Assembly (NCBI GenBank): GCA_021229015.1
Contig: CM037783.1
Coordinates: forward strand, 21,585,289 to 21,649,288
DNA: 64,000 nt
Direction: 5' to 3'
DNA from: Solen grandis
Taxonomy: Eukaryota; Mollusca; Bivalvia; Adapedonta; Solenidae
Shown: positions 10,617-19,834 of the stretch, piece after piece
Numbering within the stretch: position 1 is the stretch's first letter
Layout: every line of letters begins with the position of its first letter
Translations under genes and position numbers: made by a program
Notes under the pieces: generated by a model
What the model was told of the DNA's origin: nothing
Databases searched by the model: none
The model's input: the letters and a program-made list of their open reading frames with translations, nothing else

Positions 10617-10725
10617 CCAGCAGACCTGCAGCTTGTCAAACAGTCTTTTATCTGAGACACACACAACTTCAGTGCCTTCAGCACTTTGATTCTCTCCTCG
10701 TAAATAAGGAATCCTGAGGGAGACA
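10617..10725 (-). CDS. Candidate internal exon of an unrecognised host gene
   Basis: On the minus strand a long pyrimidine tract ending in CTTCTATTACAG (10737-10726) immediately precedes the segment, a strong splice acceptor. The segment ends at CTGCTGG followed by GTAACT, a fair donor. The 109-nt segment is open in two frames. One contains SLRIPYLRGENQSAEG and SDKRLFDKLQ; the other contains SGFLIYEERIKVLKALK. I cannot choose between them, and I recognise neither product. No partner exon in a compatible phase was identified. Treat it as an exon hypothesis that needs transcript evidence; a chance splice-like motif in a repeat-poor stretch is the alternative. Confidence 0.35.
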
Positions 10726-11581
10726 CTGTAATAGAAGAGGGAGACAGGAGTGGGGGACTTACAGGATTGCACACCACATCTCACACTAATTCATGTAATT
10801 ATTTCTTTAGTTAGCTGCTGCCTTGTGTGTATAAGTACTTATAAGTACTTCTGCTCAACCAGTAATCAACAAACATTGCGTAGATTAGGTTCAGTTAAAA
10901 TGAAAATTGGGATTTGTTTTCTATAAATTGAATTTGCTGTATTTGATTAGCAAAAGTACAGGTTCAGCTTTTTTTAAATATTTTGGCATATAAGGAGAAA
11001 ACAGCCCTTTAACATTGTAAATGTCTCTTTCTTCTGATGTAAAAGTAAGTCAGTAGTTGTGGGAGGGATAATTCAATTTCACTGATTTTATAACAGTATA
11101 TAGCTCACCATTCAAACTGTCTTTTTCACTCTTGAAATACTGTTCTAACATTTAAATATTAATTGAATTAAAACACTTCACAGAATAAAACAAAAAAGGG
11201 CAAATCATGTACTCCTCTGATTTTACTCTGTTCATCAGTTTACTTTAGACAGCAAGCTATAACAGTCAAGCTTGGTTAAACCTTGCCTTATAAGGTCTTG
11301 AAATGCATTTCCATTGGGAAAATGGATTAATTTCTAAAGAATACTATTACGGTTTTTAAAGACCAAACATAATTACTAAAACCTCATGGGTGATCTTGGT
11401 TAATGATCTCAAGATCTTTAGAAAATATTGTTCATGTTGCTTGTGTATCTCTTTTGTTTGCTTTTGTTTTCTTTCTAATATTTTAAGAAGAAATACTGGT
11501 GGATACTTGCAAAGAATTTTTCAAATCATACTAAAAAGCAGTTTGTTCACAGATAGTTATTGACTAAGACTGATTTTTAAG
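10726..11581. other. No gene seen
   Basis: Apart from the pyrimidine tract at the low end that belongs to the exon hypothesis, this is A/T-rich sequence without repeats, inverted termini or ORFs of interest. Confidence 0.4.
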
Positions 11582-12648
11582 TACAGTCGAGACTGTCTGA
11601 GTGACTTAGTTTTAGTCTGCCCAATGTATTTCCCTATATAAATGGCCTGAATTAAACAACTTCCTGTCATATGTGACAAGCGACCTTAATTACCTGTTCC
11701 CAAGGCGCTAGTTTGTCAGTATTTTATAATGCGCATCTCTTTAATCAAACAACATGGAGGCAGCCATCTTGTTTACCGGCTGTTGTTTTGTGGATGTTCG
11801 ATTGCATAACAGGTGGAAATGTTCTGCTGCTTCCGCAAGTAAGGTGCAATGCAGCACACCTTTAGTATCCAAATGCATTTGCATTGTTACCTTGTTAACC
11901 CTTTACCACACAGACCCGTATATTCCCGTGTCTATCGATTACCTAACAGACCCGTATATTCCCGTGTCTATCGGTAGCCGTATCGATACGTATATTCCCG
12001 TGTTACGGCCATTTGAACAGACCCGTATTTCCCCGTGTGTCAAAATAAATCGCTTTATTTTCGCATTTTTCATAAAAAAATGGCTTCCAAATGTTTACTT
12101 CCGATAAGTATGGGATTTCATCATTGTTATTTTCAGAAAATCGTATAGGGTTACTATTAATAGTTTTTGAGTAAATTGTACCTAAAGTTAGCTGGGGTTC
12201 ATCTCACTTACGTCATACAAAAAAGAGTACAAAAGAACCCGTTATTGTTTTATGACCCCCTGATTAATACAGAAGTGCTAACTTTAAACGATTTATGGCC
12301 TTTGAAGTAATTGGAGCGGAAATCAAGCGTGGTCTACTGGCCACTGATCACCAGTCAATTACGTAACAATGCGTAACTTATGGCTAATCCGTGGACAGTA
12401 CTGGCCTGCAGACGCTGATAAGGGATACTCTAGCCTGCAATAAAACCACAGGTGGACAGATAGTTTTGCATTGGTCAATTGTTTTTGCCAATGTGAAAGC
12501 TTATTTCAATATTTATGAATATTAATTAGCTTAGATCTTCTATGAATATGTCAGAAAAAAATGATCAAATCAGTTAATCGTATGAGAACACTTGCCTAAT
12601 CGCATCAAAATTTCTAATCTACCATCTTGCGTAATTAGATTTACAACA

Positions 12649-12830
12649 ATGTCTGACTCTGATTCTGAAAGCTTTGCTTTTGAGTTGATTTTGATACTAG
12701 CAAGTCTGAGTTTTCTGGGTTTTCTTCCTTTGATGACTCTTCCGAGTCCGATCATGATGATCAGGAACCCATTTCTGATTGGGGCCGTAACTTTTCACCA
12801 CCGACGGTGCGTTTTTATTTACTGAATACA
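12649..12830 (+). pseudogene. piggyBac transposase N-terminal relic
   Basis: An ATG at 12649 opens MSDSDSESFAFE. A one-base frame change near 12685-12693 then leads into a frame reading SEFSGFSSFDDSSESD and ISDWGRNFSPP up to about 12830. An acidic, Ser/Asp-rich N-terminus ahead of a W...F(S/T)PP stretch is what piggyBac transposases usually show before the catalytic DDD core. Here the core is absent and downstream sequence is A/T-rich with a tRNA-like insertion. Its position between matching TTAA-flanked TIRs supports the assignment. The identification is from motif character, not a search. Confidence 0.5.
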
Positions 12831-12879
12831 AGAAATTGCTTGTGATATAATATAAAATTACATGCTCTTTTTCAACTTT

Positions 12880-12946
12880 CCTTTGTGGTGTAGTGGTTAG
12901 TGCGTTGGTCTACGAAGCCAAGGGTTGCACGTTCAAAACCAACCTT

Positions 12947-12983
<37 letters not shown>
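12880..12983 (+). repeat. tRNA-like sequence with 3' poly-T (SINE head or tRNA pseudogene)
   Basis: TGTAGTGGTTAGTGCG (about 12889-12904) resembles a Pol III A box. TTGGT-CTACGAA-GCCAA (12905-12921) forms an anticodon stem-loop with ACG (arginine) in the anticodon position. GTTCAAAACC (12931-12940) resembles a B box. A T-run of more than 25 bases follows at 12951-12980. The acceptor stem does not close and the T-arm is imperfect, so this is not a functional tRNA gene. It lies within the piggyBac-like element and is therefore a nested insertion. Confidence 0.6.
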
Positions 12984-12985
<2 letters not shown>

Positions 12986-14324
12986 TTTTTCCAAATCAGA
13001 AAAACATGCAACATAATAAATAACAAGAATAAAATATAATAAAATAACAAGAATAATATATAACTTAAGATTAAATAAAGCAATTAAAAAAAAAGTATAG
13101 TATTATATTATTTGTATTTATAAAAAATACTTTATTATAATAAAATTATGGAGAAAAAAATACAAAGTCACCTACTTTAACACTTTATTACTGCTAAACA
13201 AAGGCATAAAACTGTATAATATTTAGTACCAATGGAAAGAGAATTTAATTTCCTACAAACTTTACATTGACATAAATAATGTCAAACTTACAGAAAACAC
13301 TAAAAAAATCATATTTTTAACACTAGTGTGTGTAATGTGTGTGTAATCACACATTAGTGTGAAAACCCCTGTTAGATAGATAGCCTTATCACTGACCATA
13401 TAGGTAAGAGATTAGTGATGTAATCTTATCAGTGTTCTGTAAAGGATGCTGTACAGCTATATGTACTGAGTGGTAAAGGGTTAAAGCTTATGGTTTGAGT
13501 AACAATCTGAAACTACCAACACCTTCTAGTTTTTTTGTTTTTTTCAAGAGTCATTTAACAAAGGGTATTTGAAGTACACAATTATCATAACCAAGCAGCT
13601 CTGTCCAAAACGAAACTAAGTTGTCAAAATTTCGTCTAATGCATTGACAACAATAAACTAACTCTTCCTTTATGGGAAGGCACAGTAATGAGTTAAAACA
13701 TCGCATTTGTTTGTATGTCGTCAATTACTTACTATGTCAAGCACAGTACAGGATTTCGGGTTGAATCGTAAGAAAAGGTAAACTCCAATATGAAAAAGCA
13801 GGGATTGTATACACACATCCCTGGAAAAAGAGAACAATGATTTCGTAAGCATTTATTGTACAAAACCATGGTAGAGGTCACAAATAGGCATTAATTTACA
13901 GGCTAGCTTGTACGATCAAGTTTTAATATCAATTTTAGGCATGAAATATATATTGTGTACCCTACCCTTAGACTTTACCAATTTATTGCTTCTCTAGTGG
14001 GTGGGGTAAAGTTCGGGAAATACGGAATCTCATGTATTGTGTGCACCCCCTCCTTCAGATACAAAATATAAATAAAAATTTTGCAATAAACATAAGATGA
14101 TTTGTAATAAATTCATCTATACGCATAATAGATTTCGTTGTATATCAATGTATTAAACATAGAACTACATGTATATCTCTGTTTTTAATTCATTCTGCTA
14201 TGTAAAGAACACCAGTTCAATCAAAAATTGTTTAATTTTTGAGACTGTTTTTAAAGACTCCTTGTCATATGTGACCTTTTCTTGAAAGTCCCATTGAAGG
14301 TCACATATGACAGTTTTGACTGTA

Positions 14325-15059
14325 TCTGTGTATATTATTACCTATTGTCTATCATTATCCATTGTTGCTCATTGTTACATATAGTGATTGTAAGAAAAGT
14401 GGGCGGTTTCTCCATCACAAACAATATTCAGAATTATAACAATTACAGTTAGAATTCTTGTTTTCATAATGACTTTTCCAATAATTTTACATTGATAAAA
14501 CTGCGGGCGCTTTCCCTCTTACTGTAGAAAACAAAACGCATTGTGTATGCCAATCAGATCGTAGCTCCGCCCCTTTGGCCTCACCTGATTATTGATTTTT
14601 GCTCAGTTCTCAGTTAACTTTCATGGTGGAAGTGTCAGACAAGACGGACTTTAAAAAATCATTATCCCTATAAAGGGTGTCAGCAGTGCGTTTTGGAAAT
14701 GTTTTGAAATGACATTAGAGGATTTTATATATAATTCCTACATGAAGTACCGCAATTAAAATGGCTAGATGTTGTTAAAAGCCATGATGACAAGGACAAA
14801 TATCATGCTCTGTTTGACAGTAATTACGTCACACTGCATTTGCTGTTTTATTAATTCAAGACACAAAATCACTCTTGCTAAAACACCCCGAGTTAAAAGT
14901 GCCATCTATTTCGTTTGAAATACATAGTTGTATATTTTAGCTCATTCATTATTTCCTCGCAAGATGTACAGATACATGTACCTGAGTCAATTCATAGTTC
15001 CGTGAGTTATAAAACGGCGTGCTTGATTCCTCTCGCTAAGGAGGCATGGTTTATATTTG
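14325..15059. other. No gene seen; weak promoter-like patch near 14548-14575
   Basis: GCCAATCAGATCG closely followed by GCTCCGCCCC (about 14549-14573) resembles a CCAAT box plus GC box on the plus strand. An ATG at about 14623 opens a 16-codon reading frame (MVEVSDKTDFKKSLSL). No good splice donor follows, so a first exon cannot be supported. The remainder shows nothing. Confidence 0.2.
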
Positions 15060-15250
15060 TCAACCGAAGCGACGTTCTATTTGACAGGCGATAAGGTTGA
15101 ATGGAATATCGTTTTTTTTTGTTGTTGTAGTGTAAAGTTGAGAAAAGTCAAAGTCAATCGCATAGCGTAATATCTGTTTCAAGTAGACATAGTCTCAAAA
15201 TGACTGAAATACTGTCGGTGGGGCGTTAAACCCAGCAAACAAACAAAGAT
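15060..15250 (+). repeat. Mollusc-type SINE/LINE 3' tail
   Basis: The end of this segment reads AAATGACTGAAATACTGTCG, then GGCGTTAAACCCAGC, then a short AAAC microsatellite (15235-15250). I recognise this 3' tail (ACTGAAATATTG..GGCGTTAAACCCA plus a simple repeat) as very widespread in molluscan genomes. The 5' boundary is not visible; the start given is approximate. Confidence 0.45.
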
Positions 15251-15295
15251 TTTCATGAAAGAGTATGATGTCTCTAGTGTTGTCTCAAAAACTTT

Positions 15296-15517
15296 TTATT
15301 CCAACTTGTTGATGGTTTCTGGGTTGGACCAGTATTCAAAGCCTTGGAGGAAGTCATTCTGGTCACCTTGGGTTTTCAAGCATTCTGAAGTATACTTTGT
15401 AACTATCAGAACAGTTTAGTCAGTTCTTGTTGAGTCTAGCTCTTCATCCGTTATTGTATCAAGCTCATATTTATGTTTGGCATTAACTCCTTGATTTCCC
15501 TGGGCATCATTTGTCAT
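15296..15517 (-). pseudogene. Short minus-strand reading frame with one internal stop, unrecognised
   Basis: Read on the minus strand from an ATG at 15517, the frame encodes MTNDAQGNQGVNAKHKYEL and then TITDEELDSTRTD, followed by TAA (15418-15416). The same frame continues without shift through TKYTSECLKTQGDQNDF and GFEYWSNPETINKLE to a TAA at 15298-15296. The amino-acid composition is protein-like on both sides of the stop, with many charged residues and little of the Phe/Leu/Ile noise typical of A/T-rich random DNA. Either this is the 3' end of a decayed gene with a nonsense mutation, or the second part is a terminal exon behind the acceptor-like TTCTGATAG at about 15411-15403. I cannot name the product. 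Confidence 0.35.
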
Positions 15518-15955
15518 AGGTCACGATTAGTATCAGTGGTATATAGTTCATTCTGTTGCCATATGTCAAATGTCTACAGACAGTCATGCTAATGTAACTC
15601 CCAATTGATCAATGTATTTCCCAATCAATCAATGTAACTCCCAAATCAATCAAAACGGGTGACACAGCTCCTCCATCTACTGATCAACATTATACAAACA
15701 TTGGATCAACCCTTACGATATGAAGGTCTGATCTGGTATTAAATTGATTTCCTTGTGTTCGTCTAGACATTCCTATTCCCTATTACAACTACAGGAAAAT
15801 AGTCTCGGTGATCTCATGGAAGTATATGGCAGTTTCACTCGTAAACTTTCTTGAGATAAAAGATGAAAACCTAATATTGTTTTCAATCTGATCAGGTTCA
15901 TTCAGATATTGGTTAAGGGGCTTCGTGTGTATCAGTGCTATACGCTCATAGGCAC

Positions 15956-17008
15956 GTTAAGGAACCAGGGGGCTATTCTGTAAGAGCAAGGTTATGGCAC
16001 CGGTTAAGGAACCAGGGGGCTATTCTGTAAGAGCAAGGTTATGGCACCAGTTAAGGAACCAGGGGGCTATTCTGTAAGAGCAAGGTTATGGCACCGGTTA
16101 AGGAACCAGGGGGCTATTCTGTAAGAGCAAGGTTATGGCACCGGTTAAGGAACCAGGGGGCTATTCTGTAAGAGCTAGGTTATGGCACCGGTTAAGGAAC
16201 CAGGGGGCTATTCTGTAAGAGCTAGGTTATGGCACTGGTTAAGGAACCAGGGGGCTATTCTGTAAGAGCTAGGTTATGGCACTGGTTAAGGAACCAGGGG
16301 GCTATTCTGTAAGAGCTAGGTTATGGCACCGGTTAAGGAACCAGGGGGCTTTTCTGTAAGAGCTAGGTTATGGCACTGGTTAAGGAACCAGGGGGCTATT
16401 CTGTAAGAGCTAGGTTATGGCACCGGTTAAGGAACCAAGGGGGCTAATTTGTAAGAGCTAGGTTATGGCACTGGTTAAGGAACCAAGGGGCTAATTTGTA
16501 AGAGCTAGGTTATGGCACTGGTTAAGGAACCAAGGGGCTATTCTGTAAGAGCTAGGTTATGGCACTGGTTAAGGAACTAAGGGGCTATTCTGTAAGAGCT
16601 AGGTTATGGCACCGGTTAAGGAACCAGGGGACAATTTGTAAGAGCTAGGTTATGGCACTGGTTAAGGAACCAAGGGGCTAATTTGTAAGAGCTAACTTAT
16701 GGCACCAGTTAAGGAACCAGGGGGCTAATTTGTAAGAGCTAGATTATGGCACCAGTTAAGGAACCAGGGGGCTATTCTGTAAGAGCTAGGTTATGGCACC
16801 AGTTAAGGAACCAGGGGGCTAATTTGTAAGAGCTAGGTTATGGCACCAGTTAAGGAACCAGGGGGCTAATTTGTAAGAGCTAGATTATGGCACCAGTTAA
16901 GGAACCAGGGGGCTAATTTGTAAGAGCTAGATTATGGCACCAGTTAAGGAACCAGGGGGCTAATTTGTAAGAGTTAGGTTATGGCACCGGTTAAGGAACC
17001 AGGGAGCT
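15956..17008 (+). repeat. 47-bp minisatellite, 22 copies
   Basis: The unit is GTTAAGGAACCAGGGGGCTA + TTCTGTAAGAGCTAGG + TTATGGCACCG, 47 bp long, from 15956 to a partial copy ending at 17008. Three variants are arranged in blocks: AGCAAGG in the first copies (to about 16135), then TTCTGTAAGAGCTAGG, then AATTTGTAAGAGCTAGG towards the right. 47 is not a multiple of three and all frames have stops, so it is not a coding repeat. The last unit is split by the element at 17010-17742 and resumes at 17743-17775. Confidence 0.97.
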
Positions 17009-17009
17009 A

Positions 17010-17742
17010 CCTTACGCATGGTCAGATTAGGCGCAGCTACGTATAAGGCGCATCCTAACTTTCAGGGTAACTTATTTGAAAAAAAAAAAAATATCACTTA
17101 TCGTATGCGGTGAAATCTTGTTTTGAAATTTGTGCTGTTGTACAGATTGAAAGCTATCTGTACGTCACCGGGCTAATCCTACGGTGACAGTTTTATTTAC
17201 ACAGGGCATAAGATTACCATTAGACTGTTACATTAATGACAGGTAGGATAAAGGTGACACATTTTCATAACATGACATTACTTAACCGTGTCCCCGCATT
17301 CTAACACTGGGGACCATTGTCACTGTCAAAATTCTCCCAACTAACAAACATTATGTAATAATTGCCACCTGTCAAGTTTCTCCTTTACATCATGAGGTCC
17401 TGTAAAATGAATTAATTTGTTTATATTGAAAAATGGCTTCCATTAAGTTGTTTCATTTTCTCACAATCATTTTATCATGAAATATTCCAGTAGGATAACT
17501 AATAAGAACAAAAGCAATAACCTGGTATTGTTTATCATGGTTTCATATAGACTTTGTGGCATATTATTGTATTCATTGGCTTTCAGTATATCCATTTTCT
17601 GAGATCGTATACCGGTAAATTTCACTTCTCGGTGGTTGAAAAAAGAAACCTGAAAAGCTGTATATCATCATTTAAAGAGCACCCCCTCTTTAAACTTGAA
17701 TTATCTGGAAAAAAAGTGCGCCTAATCTGCCGGTGTATACGG
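17010..17742. mobile_element. TA-flanked pogo/mariner-like element inserted in the minisatellite
   Basis: A minisatellite unit is interrupted exactly: GGGAGCTA ends at 17009 and TAATTTGTAAGAG resumes at 17743, so TA is duplicated. The left end CCTTACGCATGGTCAGATTA (from 17010) and the right end, inward from 17742, CCGTATACACCGGCAGATTA, match at about three quarters of positions, and both continue GGCGCA. The interior has no transposase frame. A decayed relative lies at 5645-6066. Because the array gives the empty site, the boundaries are secure. Confidence 0.88.
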
Positions 17743-17827
17743 TAATTTGTAAGAGTTAGGTTATGGCACCAAGGTTGTACACTGTGGCTGTCTCCTGAAA
17801 TAGGTTGAACCTACAGTTGGGTGTTAA

Positions 17828-18110
17828 AGGCGTATTTCACAATAGCATTTTTTTACTATATAGACAAAGAAGGATCAAAGAATCAAAATTAGCAACAGAA
17901 TTTTTTTAAAAATGACTGATAAAAGTTAAAAACCCACATTCAGGGGCAGATAACTCAGAAAGTAGCATGGAGACCCCCATTTTGTTATCCCGTTAATTTG
18001 TTTCTAGTGTGATTCTCTATAATCATGCAAAGTTTAAAATAATTCTGTTTGCTTGTTTTGATTTTCCTTCTTTGTCTATATAGTAAAAACTGCTATTGTG
18101 AAATTCGCCC
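17828..18110. mobile_element. TTAA-flanked MITE with ~65-bp TIRs
   Basis: The left end AGGCGTATTTCACAATAGCA (17828-17847) matches the right end read inward from 18110, GGGCGAATTTCACAATAGCA. The match goes on through TTTTTACTATATAGACAAAG and beyond for about 65 bp with few differences. TTAA flanks both sides (17824-17827, 18111-18114). At 283 bp and without coding sequence it is a MITE. TTAA targets suggest piggyBac- or Kolobok-type mobilisation; the termini differ from those of the piggyBac-like element at 11899. Confidence 0.9.
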
Positions 18111-18114
18111 TTAA

Positions 18115-19616
18115 GGGAAGATAACCCTGACATACAAATTCAAGAGAGTCAAAATCAGAGCTACTGTGCCATATACAGCCATTTTCTAATCAAAACAGCT
18201 TTACCATGCAATACAAGCCTCAGAGTAAATGTGACAAGAAAATGAGAATTTGAAAAAAAAAGTCCTGAGCTATACAGCTCCCTGGCATCATGGTTCTGTA
18301 CTTCCAACCTTATCATCTTCTGAAATTCCATCATCAGCATATTTTGAAAAAATCTTTATGCATTTTAAATATAACAGGAAAAGAAATGAATCTTTAAACA
18401 TATTACTGTTTAAGTTCTAGAAGGAAGATCAAATGGCAATATATGAACGTAATAGTACCTTAGAGAAGAAAAAATCAGATCATATTTTTGTAAAATGGAA
18501 TGATAAATGTAGATTGTTACTGTGATCCGAGTTCAAGATTGTCGGTGAATAGTTTCATTTTCTTGTTTTTATTTGAATGAGTAAGAATAATGGGACTGCA
18601 ATAAATCTTCACTCTTTTTTGTTCTGATATTTCTAAGAAAAAAAATCTTCTGTGTTCTGAAATATCAAACAGGTAATGATCAAATTAAATCAAATTATTT
18701 TTTTAGCATTGGAGTTTTTGTAAAATCAGTACTGTATTGTCAGAATAATTTAACAATATTCACACACTCAAACAAGCCAAGCAAAAAAGATTTTTTTTTT
18801 TTTTTTAAAGCTAACCTTGGCAAACACACAAATGGAAAAAATTCACCATTTAAAAAAATAATTCATTTTAGACAAATAGAAAATAAACTAAAAAAAGGGG
18901 GGAAAAAAACTTGGTGAGGTGAGGATGTTATTGGAAGGGAACGTGTTGTGTTGCTGAGTCTGGCCATGTCGTGTCACATTGTGACATGTCACATTGCGTG
19001 CCTCCTATGTTTATATCTTGTTATTCCACTGCCAGTTAAACATGGAACTGTTCCTTGGCATCACGGAAAGTAGTACTAAAAATAGAAAATATAATTTGAT
19101 GAAAATATGGAAGTATTAGTTTTGAACTCAGATAACTCAGATGAAGTGATGTAATATGGGTGTCAATCAAATTGATAGTTCCAGTTGTTGTGACGCTTCA
19201 TTTAATGAAATTAAATAACGTTTTTACAAGTTACATATTCTGGTTGAGCAAGTTTTAACTCTTGACCTCATCGATATTCATTTTCAAATTACAATGGTAT
19301 ATATTCCATATGTAAACTATATCATATGAGCTACAATATTCTTTTAGCTAACAGGGAAACTCTGATTAGATATGGGTCAACTGGTTTGCCAGAGTGTTCG
19401 AAAAAAATAAGGTGAAGGGTTAAATATATTTCAGCTAGTACTAAAGTAGAAAATGAAATTTTATATTAAAATGGCAGATTTATTTCTAATAAATGATATT
19501 ATTCATAGATTTTGTTCATATATAATAACTTTGTGCATATCCTTGATAATTAATTTTAATTATTGTTAAATTTAAAATTTTAAACCTTAATGATAACTTA
19601 GGATTTGTGTCTATAG
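18115..19616. other. No gene seen
   Basis: A/T-rich sequence with homopolymer tracts near 18790-18806 and 18896-18908. GTCGTGTCACATTGTGACAT at about 18968-18987 contains a small palindrome. No repeat boundaries were identified. Confidence 0.4.
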
Positions 19617-19754
19617 AAGAGGACAATCATTAATGACAGTTACGAAACAAAACCGGTCTCAGGATTCCTCTACAGAGACATTGATTTGTTTATCGTAGCT
19701 GTCAAGAAAAGAAATATGCCCAGACTTTATTTTCTTGAAAATGATGTTGTTTGA
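19617..19754 (+). CDS. Candidate exon-like open segment, unrecognised
   Basis: A pyrimidine-rich GGATTTGTGTCTATAG (ending 19616) precedes a 45-codon open stretch that reads KRTIINDSYETKPVSGF and continues LYRDIDLFIVAVKKRN before TGA at 19752-19754. Composition is protein-like, but no convincing donor or partner exon was found and the product is not recognised. It may be chance. Confidence 0.2.
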   Translation, partial: KRTIINDSYETKPVSGFLYRDIDLFIVAVKKRNMPRLYFLENDVV

Positions 19755-19834
19755 TCTATGATGTATGTCATCTTTTAATATACCCATGTTGAATAGGTCA
19801 CTGGCATATAGGGTAACACCTGTCGATGTATTTG

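Larger units (their letters stand above)
11899..13480 (+). mobile_element. piggyBac-like element, deleted, with TTAA target duplication
   Basis: The ends are CCCTTTACCACACAG (11899-11913) and, inward from 13480, CCCTTTACCACTCAG (14 of 15 match). TTAA flanks both sides (11895-11898, 13481-13484). TTAA targets and CCCTTT-type TIRs are the piggyBac signature. Just inside the left end are three to four copies of an ACCCGTATATTCCCGTGT motif (11925-12035). A second palindromic region, CACTAGTGTGTG..CACACATTAGTG, lies near 13320-13362. The interior retains a scrap of an acidic transposase N-terminus (12649-12830) and a tRNA-like insertion (12880-12980); the catalytic core is missing. Confidence 0.85.
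11584..14322. mobile_element. TA-flanked mariner-like element, host of a nested piggyBac insertion
   Basis: The left terminus TACAGTCGAGACTGTC (11582-11597) matches the right terminus, which read inward from 14324 is TACAGTCAAAACTGTC (14 of 16), so the ends are CAGT-initial TIRs flanked by TA. The phrase CATATGTGAC recurs inside both ends. The right end also forms a hairpin at 14263-14311 (TGTCATATGTGACCTT pairing with AAGGTCACATATGACA). Removing the piggyBac-like insertion (11899-13480 plus one TTAA) leaves about 1.15 kb. A second, uninterrupted copy of the same family is present at about 25780-26200, which supports the identity of the internal parts. No transposase is apparent. Confidence 0.65.

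Noticed and set aside
12880..12950. Functional tRNA-Arg(ACG) gene
   Set aside because: The anticodon arm is good, but the acceptor stem does not pair and the T-arm is defective. It sits inside a transposon and is better explained as a SINE head or tRNA pseudogene.
14549..14575. CCAAT plus GC box as a firm host promoter
   Set aside because: Two short motifs at plausible spacing are weak evidence. No first exon with a donor could be supported, so it is mentioned only as a patch within a gene-free stretch.
15956..17008. CRISPR-like or coding interpretation of the 47-bp repeat
   Set aside because: Repeats are contiguous with no spacers, the period is not divisible by three, and the context is eukaryotic intergenic DNA. 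It is an ordinary minisatellite.
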